Positions 1 to 13,900 of a stretch of DNA of 64,000 nt are shown here, piece after piece. Position 1 is the first letter of the stretch. Every line of letters starts with the position of its first letter. The position numbers and the translations under genes are program-made. Source of the DNA: Sipunculus nudus (taxonomy: Eukaryota; Annelida; Sipuncula; Golfingiida; Sipunculidae); assembly GCA_026874595.1 (NCBI GenBank), contig CM049314.1, positions 38,299,229 through 38,363,228 of the forward strand, given 5' to 3'. Under the pieces are notes generated by a model, which was given only the letters and a program-made list of their open reading frames with translations, was not told the DNA's origin and made no database searches.

Positions 1-1885
1 GGTAATGCATGGTGCCCTGTTAAACATTTAAAACTTTTCTTAAAGAGTGTGACATATCGGGAATGATATAGAGAACGTTAAACTTTTCCGGGGTCAACTC
101 TGAAGTTAACTCGATGGTGAAATCATTCAGCCTGGCCATGAAAACAAAGTAGGGGCTATGTTGCCCGTACAGGAAAAATAATCCACCAGTTTTCTACAAC
201 AACCCATTTGAAACGTTCACTTCTTAAAAGGAGGTACCAACTTTAATGAAGTAGATTGTTTATGTTTTTTTTCAGTCTCAGAATTGGCACCCCTTCAAAA
301 GGGTGACTGCACTTCGAAAATTAAAAAAAATATTTATTTGTGCCACAACAACACAATTAACACAATTAGCAAAGAGAACCCCGGTTAGATTAAGGTGAAA
401 ATAGGCTGGATTATTACTGTCACTTGATCTACTGTTAGATATGGGTTGCTCAATTGTATATGCAGTCAGACGCAGTGCTGATTTATTACAACAAGTACGA
501 TAAGCGAAAGTGATGTGTTTCCTTCTATATGCCTAAAAAAATCTGATTCATAAATACTTTGATGGGCTGCTGTGGAACATATCTACCTGGCAGGAAGCAG
601 ATATGTCCTAGTCTGTGTACGCGATTTTTTATATCCACACTTATGTACATACATATTCAGGTTGTATATATGACATCTGTATTTGAAATGGCAGTTAATT
701 TGTCACATCCTGGTTGTAATGCTATTCATTACTAGCCATAAATCCTACTCGGCTAATTTATGTATTGTATCATTAAATATGTATCTCACAGTTCCGCAGA
801 ATATTATACTCAGTATTTGTTTTATATATAGTTTACAACATGGCTTTAGGTGATATCTTGTCTAATGGGCATTTACCTTCACAAATAAACGTAGCTTTTG
901 TAACGACTTCACTCAGTGCAAGAACCCGTTTCATGGTGTCATCATTATGACACAAACTCTTAAACAATTCACCTAATTAAAGTAGTTACCTCCTTGTGAG
1001 CGCTATGATATAACTCACACTGACTATTCACTGCTCATCTAATCAAAGTTTAAGAAGGCTTCTTTAGATATGGTCATTTGTGATAATCATTTGTATCTAA
1101 CAGGCTAAACAACTTTTACCGGTAACATAGCCTGTTGAACTCTTTTGACTGTTCCGGCAAAAAAAGCCACTATGAGAAAAAAAAATCCAAATTTTGAACG
1201 ACTGAAATAACATAAATAACAATATTACCACAACTAATTTTATTTCTTTCGTATGTCCCCAAAGGCTCTTCTGCAAGTCTTCCTTATTGCTCAGAATTCA
1301 ACGTGCATGAAACACAGCTAGTAAATATGTTTGATAGTTTGCCTATTTTATTTCAATCATACTTTACATAGTTTGCTAAATTGGTAAGTACAGTTTAATC
1401 ATAGAGTTTAATTGTTCTTATGCAATACGAGGAGCCGGTTAACCTGGCTTTTTTTCCCCAAATCCTATCATTCAAACGACTATCCGTAAGAATATTTAAT
1501 GATGTTTGCCTTCATCAGCTCAATGCCTCACTTGTAGCAACTGGATTTTAATCAAACTAATCAGTTATCTCTAATGTGTAAAACAGTTACCGTTTTATTA
1601 AATACTGACATTTCCTTTGAGGGCTCGTTTAGCGGACACGAGGGGGATATCACAAGTTTTCTGTGACTCTGTTATCTGACCTTTCGTTCTGATCATATAT
1701 TCATTTGCACTTTTATTTCGAATAATGGCTTATGTTTTATGCAAAATACTGGAGTAACTCTTAAGAATTTACTTGAGGTGTGGCATAGTTTGAATAATAC
1801 AACAAGTTATGTGAGTGTTTTGTGTTATGTGTATGTTTCAAAATATATGATATATTAAGCGCTGTTATGTTAAATATGTTCCCAG

Positions 1886-1886
<1 letters not shown>
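1..1886. other. Gene-free AT-rich leading stretch
   Basis: I see no coding region, RNA gene or clear mobile element here. Reading frames are short and stop-rich on both strands. Upstream non-coding exons or a promoter of the following UGT-like gene could lie here but cannot be recognised. Confidence 0.5.

Positions 1887-1927
<41 letters not shown>
1887..1927. repeat. (TA)n microsatellite
   Basis: About 20 uninterrupted TA dinucleotides, roughly 140 bp upstream of the UGT-like start codon. Such tracts recur throughout the window. Confidence 0.95.
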
Positions 1928-1929
<2 letters not shown>

Positions 1930-2070
1930 TAACTGACAACCATATAACAAAAACAGAACCATTACGTATTTTTGAGACGCTACAGTTTTCGATGTTATCA
2001 CCTATCATTATGCCCATTCTTCTTCTGTTTGTAGGTTGCCTTTTGACGGTTTGTCATTTTGAGCACAACC

Positions 2071-3579
2071 ATGGCAGGCGACATAACTGTGTCTACAATC
2101 CTTACTACAAGCTTTGTCATACAACTGATCCCCGGGATAGACACTCAACGGATTCTCTCCTTGGCGGTTGTATATCCAACTGATGTGCGAGCTTTTATTC
2201 AGTCGGGAAATTTATTAACTGATAGAGGATATAACGTCACTTTAGTTGTGCCAAGATGGGCTCCACTAGATGAAATTCGTGTTTCCCGATTAAATGTTTT
2301 GAGATATGAATCAAATATGGTGCAGACATCTCTGGACAAGAATTGGACAATTGGTGTCGTGCGTTCAGTGCTCGACGGTTCAATGCACAGGACATTAGGT
2401 TATGTATTTGAAGACAATGTAATAATTGAGAGAACATGTGCCGACCTCCTTCATGATGCGAAATTGGAACATAATTTAAAAGAAAGAGAATTTGATTTCG
2501 CTCTTGTTGGAATTATGCCTTGTTCCGCATTCCTACCTTTCAAATTAGGTATACCTTATGCTCAAGTACACTACAATTATGAGCCACCCACATGGCCGTC
2601 CAATCCTGTCTTTTCCTACAAAAAAGGAATACATTTTATTGATAGTGTATGGGGCACGATGGTTGCAAAATTTCTTAAACTAATAAGCCACCTGTTCCAC
2701 AGTTCAAATATGGAGCAGCCTAACAAATTAATGGTAGAAGAGTTTATTAAAGGCATTTTTTGTCCCTACGCAGTTTTTATTTTTCGCGAAGAAATCACAG
2801 TTTTTCCAATTCCTAGGCCAACTTATGTAATTAATACTGGGATTCTAGAAGGAAAGAACCTTCTGCCTTTACCTCAAGAGATAAACACATTTGTAGAAGA
2901 GGGACACAGTGGTGTTATCGTGTTTGCGTTTGGGAGCTGGCTTGAATCATCTCACCTTCTGCCGATGTTCCTCCATGCATTTGAAGGTCTACCATATCGT
3001 GTCCTTATAAAATCAAACCTCAAGGAGTCCATCTATGTACCAAGGAACGTTTTGATTTACCCTTGGTTACCTGTTGAAGAACTACTGGCTCACAGAAACA
3101 CCAAACTCATCATCTATCACGGCGGTATGAACACAATGAATGAGGCTCTCTACCATGGGGTACCTTCAATAATAATCCCCTTTCTCTTCGATCAGTTTTA
3201 TAATGGTGCCATAAGTGAGGCCAAAGGCTGGGGTAGAGTGCTGATGGTAAAGGAACTAGAAGTTGAACTCATAAGAAAAACTATAAGATTCGTGGTAGAA
3301 AATGAGGAGACTTCCAACCGTGCAAAAAATGCATCAGCATTTATAAAGGGACGGACCCTGACTGGAATTGATGTAATGGAATATTACTTAAAAGTCTTCA
3401 TGCAATACGGGAACATTTTTGCAAACGGAGATAATACTTCTAATGTAATTAGCATTGATCTCTACATGGTTTGTGTTTATATCGCCATTTTACTTATTAT
3501 TTTGACATATCTTGCTTGTATTGCTACAGTATATATTTGTATATCCCGAATATATAATCGAAAGTTTAAGAAAGATTGA
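2071..3579 (+). CDS. UDP-glycosyltransferase-like membrane protein, copy 1
   Basis: Single coding exon of 502 residues from the ATG at 2071. This start has a good context (CAACCATGG) and matches the start of the paralogue at 14519; an in-frame ATG at 2059 is the alternative. A hydrophobic signal peptide leads. The C-terminal half carries the UGT signature: YPWLP, then YHGGMNTMNEALYHGVP and FDQ (about residues 330-375), which in the family binds the UDP-sugar. A transmembrane helix (about 466-492) is followed by a KFKKD tail, a KxKxx-type ER retrieval signal. Predicted place: ER membrane, catalytic part in the lumen. Oddity: at the family's catalytic His position (usually SH after the first strand) the protein reads TDVRAF, and where the partner Asp normally precedes PC it reads LVGIMPC, so both dyad residues seem absent. 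A TAG acceptor after a pyrimidine tract at 2034 suggests an upstream 5' UTR exon. The fold is secure; enzyme activity is doubtful. Confidence 0.88.
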   Translation: MAGDITVSTILTTSFVIQLIPGIDTQRILSLAVVYPTDVRAFIQSGNLLTDRGYNVTLVVPRWAPLDEIRVSRLNVLRYESNMVQTSLDKNWTIGVVRSVLDGSMHRTLGYVFEDNVIIERTCADLLHDAKLEHNLKEREFDFALVGIMPCSAFLPFKLGIPYAQVHYNYEPPTWPSNPVFSYKKGIHFIDSVWGTMVAKFLKLISHLFHSSNMEQPNKLMVEEFIKGIFCPYAVFIFREEITVFPIPRPTYVINTGILEGKNLLPLPQEINTFVEEGHSGVIVFAFGSWLESSHLLPMFLHAFEGLPYRVLIKSNLKESIYVPRNVLIYPWLPVEELLAHRNTKLIIYHGGMNTMNEALYHGVPSIIIPFLFDQFYNGAISEAKGWGRVLMVKELEVELIRKTIRFVVENEETSNRAKNASAFIKGRTLTGIDVMEYYLKVFMQYGNIFANGDNTSNVISIDLYMVCVYIAILLIILTYLACIATVYICISRIYNRKFKKD

Positions 3580-3839
3580 AAGAGAGATGAATGCAATGAA
3601 CTGCTTAAAGTTAAGGCTGTACTTTATCTATAAACTTGTTACTGCCTCGCCCTGCTATACCTCCTGTCAAAAACGAGCAAATAAGCACTGTCATTTTGGC
3701 AGCTCCCTCTTAGTAAAATTTGTACAACCAATTTTTGTGAATTGATTTGAACAACAATGGATTCTTGTAGAGAACAATTGACTTAGTTTCTAACTGAATT
3801 TCTTTAGACATGTTTAAAAGCTACCGGTCTAGTTAAGAA

Positions 3840-3845
3840 AATAAA
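3840..3845 (+). promoter_or_regulatory. Possible poly(A) signal of UGT-like copy 1
   Basis: AATAAA about 260 bp after the stop codon, a spacing close to that of the paralogue at 16282. It runs straight into an A-rich tract. Confidence 0.4.
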
Positions 3846-6800
3846 GAAAAAAAAAAGAAATATGTTTGTATCATGGTTGCTCGAGGTTCCTTAATCATAT
3901 TAAAAAGTTGAGTTTTCATTCAATCAAATTGCCGATTATAAAATGCCATTGATGATTTATTGTTTCATATGTACCCCCCCCCCCCCCCGAAATGATGCTT
4001 AAGTATTTAAACATCTGCTAAGAAGCTTACATTAATAATGGTTTGAATAAATGGATAGGCAATCATGTATTTTAAATGGGTTCATGGTTTGAACTTATAA
4101 CTAATAAACTATGGCTCAAATATTTTGTTCCATCACCCCTCCAATCTTGAGGTAAAATATTATATGCATATATGCTCAGAATACTGGATAATGCAACTTT
4201 GAGTTTATGTTTGCATATATTTATTAACAAATAGTTTCACTATTTTACTTATGCTTTGGAGTAGGCTCGTGAATTTAAGACAAAACGCTTTATAATTGAA
4301 CAATCTCATTATGACATTGTTATACTTTCTTCATCAAGCATTCTTAATATCCGTCAGTACATATTCCCTCAAAAGTAAGCAATAATCAAACCATATAATT
4401 TAAGGTTAGTTACCTCGATTTCCTTACATGGGCTTATCCTGTTATCTCAACCATCCACATATAATTATTCATTTTATTACTGAATATTTGATCTATTATC
4501 ATTTTTTATTCGAAGACTGCCTGTGAATATGTATACATTATGTATACTTTGCTTAGAAAGTGTTCATGTTCAATACATATAAAGGGATTGTGAGAACACA
4601 ACCGTTAACAGATGCTTTTTTTAGCGCTGATTATTTCCCGGGTAAGTTGGCCAAACTCAGTAGGTCAAATTGCAATCCTTTTGTTATACCGTTCAATTCT
4701 AAAACATGAACGTACGTTTCAAATTATATTACTGTTATTTGTTTCTGACGGAAGAAATGAGAAAGGAATCAAACAGGTTCTCTTACATTTCATAACAAAT
4801 TCAAAATTAAATTCAAATTGCTTTAAAGCTTCTACCAGAACAAATATAATATAAAAGATAATTCCTCGTTGGTATCGCCGAAAACTGTTTTAACATTTAA
4901 AGTGTGTCAGGGTACTCAGGACAACATAGGGGAAACATTTCTGTTTATTTATTTAAATCAAGGATTATTTTTTTTGTCTTGAACTGTCAGGGATAGTGCA
5001 AAGTGTCCTAAGGGTGATCGTTTTCTGTATTTTGTCCAGATATATTTCAAATAATTTTTCGAAAGTGAGTCACATCCCAATCTGTCAGCAAAAACTTTTG
5101 AGTTTCAAGACAAAAAGTATTTTGTTATTGGTGTTATCTTTACATTTCCTTCACTCAAAATTATATATTACAAAACCTTCAGATCTCCTGGGGTATAAAC
5201 AAACCCAGTTAGGATGTTCGGGTGGAAATAATGAATATCTGAGTATAGAAACGACCTGTTTCAGTTTCAAAACAATTTTAAAGTAACAGAAAAAAAAACT
5301 TTTTAAAATGTATGTACATTATATGCTTATGAAATGTAAAATAAATGTGCCTCTCTTTTCAGATAATGAAATCTTTACATTTGATATATAAGAGAAAATG
5401 TGACTTTAATCGCTGTTTTGATCATTCAAAAATATGCAAATATGGGAAAAATGTTTTTTCTTGTCTTTCCAAATATGACAACTAAGTAACTGTGTAATAC
5501 GAGAATCCATGGCCTGACCAGAAGTATTCTTATTACACAGGTGGTCTCATGAGAATTGTCAGTTTTAACCAATGCTAATGCTTTCGGTTCGCTGAAGGTT
5601 GGTCTTAGTTATTACATGTTCTTATTAGAAAGGTGGTCATCTAACAAGGTTGACTAACATTTCCATGTTCAAATTCCTTCGGAGTAAACTAACTTTTGAA
5701 AGTAATAACGAAATAAAATATCCCAAACTTTGTATTATTTTAACAATAATCTACCATGGTCTTATATGTCTTAAATAATGTGTGCAATAGAAGATCACCG
5801 ATTGAACTATGGCGGCCATATTTATGTTGAGCATGATTGTAATTCAATAGGTCAGGACCCATTAAAGGCACCATTGATCCCTGTGAATTTGTAACAGATC
5901 AAGTATGTTCTTTTTTTTTTTAGATATCGAGTGCGAAGGAAAATCAACGATTGTTTCCCATTAGCCATATTGGACTTCCGGCAGACCTAGTAATTTATTA
6001 AGGGGTGGAGTACTCATTGGTACCAATCACCACTTTGGATATGATTATGCTTTTCAAACCGGGTCCTAATAACCTTCCTGTGTCTAGTAAGGCCGCTTGG
6101 GCTATGTCCTTCCAAAGGAGTCGAAAAAATATACAAGAATGGCTATAACCCCGAAAGAACAGGAGAGCAAAGTGTTAAGTGGGTTGAGACTGACATCGTC
6201 GGTGGTAAACTCCCATCTTTTTCCTTTTACCTCTATTGTTGCCCGTCTTTTCTATATCCCTACATTATGCATGTGTTGGATATGCCGCCTGGTGAACGGG
6301 TAATTAACGGGAGTCTCCTAAAATATGTAATATACACTAGAACACATGAGATGATAGTGCCAAGATGTATTAACAGGAAAGCTCTGTTCTCCACGTTGTA
6401 AACGTTTAAAGGTGAACCCTTAGATAAGAGAAGAGCACATTTAAGAGGTGACTGGGAATATGTAAAGCATAGGGTGTTTACCGTCAATATAAGGCAAACG
6501 CAAAGCATTGGATGTTAATAAAATTATGTTAAATGTAAATACATAGAAACAAAAGGCGGACCAAACCTTATAGAAAATAAGTTAACCTTAGGGTATATAA
6601 TGTACCAAGAAAGCAAAAAAATGGGTAAATTCATTAGGTGATTGAATCGATAACAGGTGGAAAGTATAAAGATAAAAACTTTAAAGTAGAAGAGTAAAGA
6701 GAAATGTCGACAAATAGGTAAATAACGAGTTTGACTTCTCGATGTTTACAGACTGGGATTACCTTTGCTCTCAAACAGATATATTTTTTAATAAATTAAG

Positions 6801-6869
6801 AAATCCAAACTGTTTGTCTTATGGCATTTATTGTCGACATTATACATTGCTTTTGTAAATTATATGCAC

Positions 6870-6912
<43 letters not shown>

Positions 6913-9900
6913 TTGGACTGTCTGCACACTAATTTCATTTTCTTTATTCTTAGTATTAGGAACCCCAAGTGAAATAACATTATACATTGAATATGATATG
7001 AGCTTGACTGTTGATTTGGTAAGAGCCAACTCTCCTCAGCTATAGAAATCTCCTATCTGCGTCTTTCAACATTATTATAGACAAATTGGCAAACGTCCAT
7101 ACAAAACTATAACCATAAAGTACAAACTACTTCCTGTTAGTGATATTAAGGTGAGAGGAAAATTCGACTTTCTTGTGACTTGTGTTGTTGATGATAATGA
7201 ATAAAGGAAAATAAAATCGCCTGTGCATAAGTACGGTCAAACATCTTTAACAATTCTATGATAATGGAATTGTACCCTCATGAACAGTTACTGATTGCAA
7301 TTAAGGTGTATCATTCAAATGATTAACTCTAAAAAAATATCTTTGGATGAGCTATTCCTTTTCTTTGACAATAAAAAGAACTGATATACCCAGTAATAAA
7401 AAGGTAAGGCCATAATGAAACTATATGCACAAAAATAAAACCTGTCGATGTGGAAAACTATTATGCTATCAAGATGCACATCCAGTAAAGGTAAATATGA
7501 ACTTGCTTTGGACGTATATTCTGTGGAGAAAAATAATGGTACATTTTGAGGCATGGAGATATACAGTTCTAAATAAGAAGTGCTGCAGATATTGGGCTCT
7601 GATTTTAATATGTACTTTTATATAATTTTAAAAACATGTTTATCCTTTATGAAGGAGGGTATTACAGGTTAGACTGATTTTCGCTTTTCTGTTGTTTTTT
7701 ATGTAATTCACTCCAATATGTTCCAGTTTATTTGATTCTGGAAATATACCCGTTTCCAACACAACTTTTTAACTATTCATTGTTAAACCACTTTTTAAAC
7801 CCTCCAAAAACATTATTGTTCCCGTAATATTACATAAACTGTTTGTTTCAAACCCCTTAACAGGTACATATTACTAAAGCCTATTATATTCTATGAAACG
7901 TTAAGTATAAAAACTTTTGAATTCAATTAACTGTCTAATTGGTTATGATCAACTCGACGTCTCTACAGCCCTTATAAACAGATTTGAATTTTTGGGCGAA
8001 CGAACAAGTTACAAACAGGAAACAACGACACTCCCATTTTGCTTTTATTCATGTCAGCATGATGATTCTGTGAGTAAAGTTCCCTCTAAACTCTTTCCAT
8101 TGAGTAGTCTTAGCCTCTCAGACGGGGAGTTTATAGGCAAAGAAAGAGTGATTTGGTAACACTGCTTAGGTTCATGACTCAAACTTTTATGTGTTTTCAG
8201 TGATGTTATTTCTACAGCAAACAAGCATTGGGAAATACTTGTAGCAATGGAAAAAAGTGAAAGATGGCTTGAGTAAAATGCTGATTGAATGGACGATGCA
8301 GATGTCACGTTAACAAGTCTTTGATAGGATATGGAATATACAAAGAAAGAGTATAAGACGTTCTCCGAAAACTTTAAAAACCCTTAGTGAAGAGTGTTGT
8401 GATATCAGAAGTGATATAGAGATAGTAGAAACTTTGTACCTCGCAAGTTCAAATCCATTTTCTGCTTTTAATTTTCATTCATTTTACAAACTTGTATTCT
8501 TAAGAAATAAAAGTGCCTTTTATTACGATCAAACTGATGCTGCTAATCAATATAATTCTAAAAATTGTATTAGCTTATTTTACACACAATGTCTTATAGA
8601 CTTGTTTATATACCAAGGGATAGCATGCGAGGGACCTTGTCATTTTAGACAAAATAAGCTGGGAATTGAACGAAATTTACGAGTGATCTAAGTGTAACCT
8701 AATGTGATCAACTCTTCGGTTTATGATATAATACTATATTTACATGCAATTCTGAAAGTCAAACGTCCGGGTTTGCTTATGGTAAATTCTAAAGTGCGTC
8801 TGGGTTCGCAGGTGTAGGAAAAACTTGTTCCGACAAGTGATCGTCCGAGTTTGCTTTCAGATTTTTGCATTTTATATGCGCTTGTTGGTGAAGGTATTTT
8901 CACATGTATATTGACATTTATAAATATATAAGACACGTGAAATAACTCCAAATACGCCGAACTAAGAATTTGCAGCTGCGTTCTGATTATTCTGCCGATC
9001 TGTGTGTCAATCATGTGGCACGCGCCCTTTGTTGTTTATTGTGAAATAGGCTGTCCTCGCGGGGCTATTAACCCGAGTAACCCCACACCTCGCTATCTCG
9101 AGCTCACACCTAAGGTGCAATAAGGCCAAAAGTAAGTGACCAAAATAGGCACAATTATAAAACTAGACATATGTTTAAACGATCCTCGTTTTCTTTCGAT
9201 TCTAAGGAATACTTCTACACGTTATTAACTTTAAACTAAAGCGGGGCCATGAACTTATTTCACTGTAAGGCCGGGAGCCGTGGATTGTTTTACGCTTTTG
9301 ACATCTTTCCTGCTTTGAAATAATCTAGCGCACTGATGAATTACATTTTTCCACTTAATGCCACAGAACTAATTTATAAATGAACTACTACTCATTTGGG
9401 AAGAGTTTATTGATAAATGTAAGGATAAATAAATCCAAGGAAAGTTTATCACCTAAATGTTGACAAGGCTGGAGGATTCCTTTCAAAGATATATTAGGCC
9501 AAAAATACTGAGCAGATTCTTTTACAATACGTCTGATCAGTACAATATTTTATTACCAAGTAAGTAAATAACTGATGGTCATATTATATCACATGATACC
9601 CCTAAAATATTGTTATAGGTGTTCACATTATATCTAAATATCATGACTCAACCATATAAAGAACCAGATTAAGAACATTTAAAAACATCCAGCAGATTGT
9701 TTTAGTCATAGTGCCTTGTATACACTGTGAACAATTAAATCTCCTCAGTAGCTGTTAAAGCTGGCTTATGGTGAAAACATTATTGATTGATCTGATTATA
9801 ACTTAGCTCAAAATAATCAGTACATAGGGGCCGGGCCGGGGTTCTTCATTGGTTTGATATGAACATTATTTTGGTTTAATTAATAACATTGTATGCAAAA

Positions 9901-10514
9901 AATTATTTTGTGCATATCCATTAGTAAGGCTTCAGAATGCAGTCATGTTTAGAAATCTTGTTAGGTGTTTATTATCAATTGACAATTCCTGTATGTCACC
10001 TTTATTTTATCTTATAACAACAAAGCAGATGCATCACCGCATCTAATCTGTGCTTTTATAAGTGTGTGAATACATGTTATCCCTAATAATTTTAGCAGTA
10101 GATATATAGGCACACATAAACTTTTCTTATTTTAAATTATTGGTCCTGACAAAATGGAAGCAAACCAGTTCTCGCATAAAAATATGCTCACATAATGAAA
10201 TTAATGGGGTTGTTTGTGATGAAGGCATAAAAAATAAACAATTTTACTGTATCTCCTCACAATAAGTCGGGGTTATTATGTCTATACATTTATATCTAAA
10301 TAATGAGTAGGTGTTTAAATAAGACGGACTTTGAATATACGATATTAGACATTCCGTGGGATTATTCCTGAAGGAAATTACAAAGCATGAAACAAGTAAA
10401 AATAATTTCAGATGACAGCTTGGTCTCACAGGTGTTCATTGGTTGTGTGAGTATTTTACATGTTTTGCGAACTCCATAAATCACTCCACATGGAATCGTT
10501 TAGATGCAATTTTC
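3846..10514. other. Long gene-free interval with simple repeats
   Basis: No gene is supported here. It holds a C homopolymer of about 15 at 3974-3988 and a (GA)n tract at 6872-6909; the frames that run through the GA tract are repeat artefacts. Short hydrophobic frames near 4.6-5.3 kb and 8.4-9.0 kb show no family motif and no splice context. Confidence 0.5.
6872..6909. repeat. (GA)n microsatellite
   Basis: About 19 GA dinucleotides. They produce Arg-Glu-type and Ser-Leu-type artefact frames on the two strands. Confidence 0.95.
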
Positions 10515-10960
10515 CTATATCTTATGATAGTTGTGCCACTCAATCTCTGTTATGTTTATTTTTAATGTAGGAATATTAACAGTTACATTATATGGGACAA
10601 ATATGTCTTGGACATCAAACCCTTTGTCAGCATTGACATAATCCCAATGTCACACGTACGTGAGATTTTGCTCCGTTCAACAATTTGTCGGTCACTGGTG
10701 AACCCTGTATTATGGGGGAAATATAGTATCATATACCACCAGGTGTAATGCCAACTAGTGCTTTTACTTTGTTTCTCTTTTGTGAGTGCTGAATGTGGAT
10801 TGTTGTTTAGTTTGGAGTTTTTTTAACTGGACATTCAATACCATCCATAATAACATGTATGGAAAACTATGACTTTAAAGTTTTAATGGACGGAAAAAAA
10901 TCAGATCCTGTGAGGGCCAAAGTGGTATCTCTCTCAACTGAAGAGCCATAAACCTGAATC
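10515..10960 (-). pseudogene. Relic of a DDE (DDE_Tnp_4/Harbinger-type) transposase
   Basis: Reading the minus strand and allowing frame changes gives an ordered series of motifs typical of DDE_Tnp_4 nucleases: HVIMDGIE near 10855 (first catalytic Asp), KVKALVGITPGG, then TSDRQIVERS, then ADKGFDVQDIFVPYNV near 10610 (second catalytic Asp), then an EIEWHNYHKI-like stretch. At least two stops and two frame changes interrupt it, so it is dead. Upstream on the same strand, 10973-11428 is open for 151 codons, but I cannot match it to the transposase N-terminus. Terminal inverted repeats were not identified. Confidence 0.72.
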
Positions 10961-13900
10961 ATGCACAAACTATTACGTGGATGAGACAAACTTGATTTTT
11001 TTTTGGAAATTCACTATAACTGTGAACTCATGTCTGGGCCTCGGATCATTGACAAAATATAATACATTGAAAGGAGTATTTGGTATAGGATGTAAACCTA
11101 CATCACATGTTATGAGAATTTTTGACAAATATGTTTGGGTAAACATCATTTGTAGCGTTTGATATATCATTGTCATGTAGCAAAAAAAAAAGGCTCTGAG
11201 CCTACATGTTGAACTATATCTATCTCCTGTTTGATAATTGATGCACTTTGCATGTTCTAACTGCGCTCTTGTAGTCGCTGTTGCCTTGCAGTTGACTCTG
11301 GTAAATATCCCTTTGTCCATGGAAACACACCGGTGACTGTCGGCTTTTGAAGAGTACCAATCTGTGGTTTTCCTCCTGAATATAGACACTCTTTCGTATG
11401 AGTATGTCCATACAGGGAATGATTTCAAAATTTCTACCGCCCTATCCAGGCCCGAAGGGCATTAGTTTACTGATCCTGCAATGATATTAACAGATGCGAT
11501 TTTATATTTAAAACTTTGATTTTCATTTTAAAGATATTAATCCCAATTAAAGTTCTCCTCTTTATTGTTAATATTAATCCAAAATTGACATTTTATGTGG
11601 AAATATAAAGGTAACAGACTAATTTAACCATAAACTTAATCACTAAATGCTTTATGAGCATTAATATTGCCTTTCCTTAAATAATGTGTATGAATGGATC
11701 TAAATAAGGTAATTAACATACTAGAATGAAATAAACAAAAATTAAATTTTTTACCGCCTTATCAAGGCATGCAGAGCAATAATTAACTGATCCTACAATT
11801 ATATTACAAGACGCAATTTTATATTTTAAACAACATTGCTTTACATTTTCAAGATAATAACTCTCATTAAACGTTCTCCACTTTTTCGTTAATATCAATC
11901 CAAAATTAACATTTTAAGTTGAATAACAAAGGTAACAGACACATTTGACCACAAACTAATTCACTAAAATATTTATAAACATTAATAGATACCCATTCTT
12001 TTCATAATGTGTATGGACGGATCTAAATAAAATACATTAACATACTGGCATGAAATAAACTTATGCCCTTTTACTTTGAGAAACGGTTTTCTTCTACAAT
12101 ATTATTTTATGTTGCCATATATTCATAGTGGTCTGTTTGTGTTTAGATGTTTTGGAATGGGGTCAGTAGGCGAAGTTGTATAGATTCAAAGTAAACCATT
12201 TATTTATCAAATCCGCGAGAGTGCGGTGTATAAACAATGGCAGTGCTTCATTCTTATTAAAATCTAGGGGAGGGGCTAAATAATAAAAGAAGCAAATATA
12301 ATCTCTTTCTGATATATAGAATAAAACCCATGTATCATGGTGAAGGCTCATGCCGCAAACCATGCCATAAAATGTAAATACTACTCATTCTTTTGAGCAT
12401 GCATTAGCTCTCCACTCTTATCATATTCAGATTTCGCACCCATTAAAATGCAAAAATGTCCAGTTGAGTGAAATTTGATAATTAAGAATAACATATGGTG
12501 AGCAGGGGTACAATAACAATTTAACAACTCTACATAGATTTGGATAAAGAGGTATAATTGTGCAAAGTAAAAACAATTGGAAACGCCGAATAATCAGGAG
12601 GGGGGGGGGGGGTTAAATATAATTCAACTTTTGAAACCAGGGATGGGTAACAAGAAAACTTACATTCATGACGTTCGTGGTTTAAAGCATACATTATAAA
12701 ATATGAATTAATTAAGCCTTGTGGCGTGTATCATCAACAATTCATTTACCACAATTACTAATTTACCATAATACGTCTTTGAGACGTAATCACTTGGTTG
12801 GAAGTGCCTGTGAGAGACGAGGCTGGCCGCTGTCCGCTGCTACAGCCTTCCTCGCTCTCCAACCCGCCTTATGGCGACAACTTAGCACTGTCTTCTATAT
12901 TTGTCTTTCGAAAATTCATGTCCCCCTATGTCGGGACACTAGAGGACACCGCACAGGATCATACACGTGATGACACAAGCCAAAAGAAAAAAAAAACAGA
13001 TGTCAAGAAGTAACTCTTGCGGCTTGTCATGATACCAACACTTTGACAACAGGAGGCCATCATGTGTTGCTGCCCTGATTGACATAATAGAACTAAAATC
13101 TTTAAGTTGCCCATTGATAGCTGCAATACACTTGATAAACCTGAATGAGCCATAATTTAACTAATGAGCCATCAAAAATGGTTGCTTCGTCAACATGTCG
13201 CCCCCCCCCCCCCCCCCACCCCCGCGTCTTTTGGTCTTCAATAATGCCATAAGAAGTAGGACCAATAAAGGATCCTCAGACTTGCTCTCATGAGTATACA
13301 TTACCTTAATGTATATTCATATTACATCAGTATTTATGATATGATATTTGAAACAATTTTTGAAGTAATTTTTTGTCCGTGTTATCTTCATCAAGAGGTT
13401 TTGTATCTTAAGGTCCTCAAGGTTCTTATATGTATAACAAAAATAAAATTCCCTATTTCTGTAATTGAGGTTAATCATATTTCAACCGTTTATGCACTCC
13501 TCCATTTTGTCAACACATGACTAAGCATGCAGTCGGGTGAATTTTTCTGGGAACATATTCTCCCATTTAATGGTTTTCAGTGTAACCTTTGTTTAATTGC
13601 GGTTTAAGGTGGATGCATGTTTTCTATCAGACGCGCTTACTTGTAGTTTTCAGTATTACGGTTTCCATATCGATAAGCCACAGCTGGGTTCGTCGGTGAA
13701 ATCTAATTTCCGCTATTCTTTCATTTTTTGTGATAGTGTATGGGGTCAGAGTTCATTTTACTAATATTCATGAACTATTTTGAGCCTACATATGGATGCA
13801 GCTGCCATAACATAGAAAACATAAATGGTTGAACAGGAGGGTTGTAAAAAAACCCAAAATAAACACTATTGCAAGAATAATAAAGGTGTATCTTCGATAT

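Noticed and set aside
3840-3862. AATAAA followed by an A tract, as a sign that UGT-like copy 1 is a retrogene
   Set aside because: The A tract starts directly after the hexamer, not 10-30 bp later, there are no flanking duplications, and the paralogue lacks such a tract.
10973-11428. 151-codon minus-strand frame
   Set aside because: It lies next to the DDE relic, but no transposase N-terminal motif or other domain can be read; it may be chance or eroded transposon sequence.
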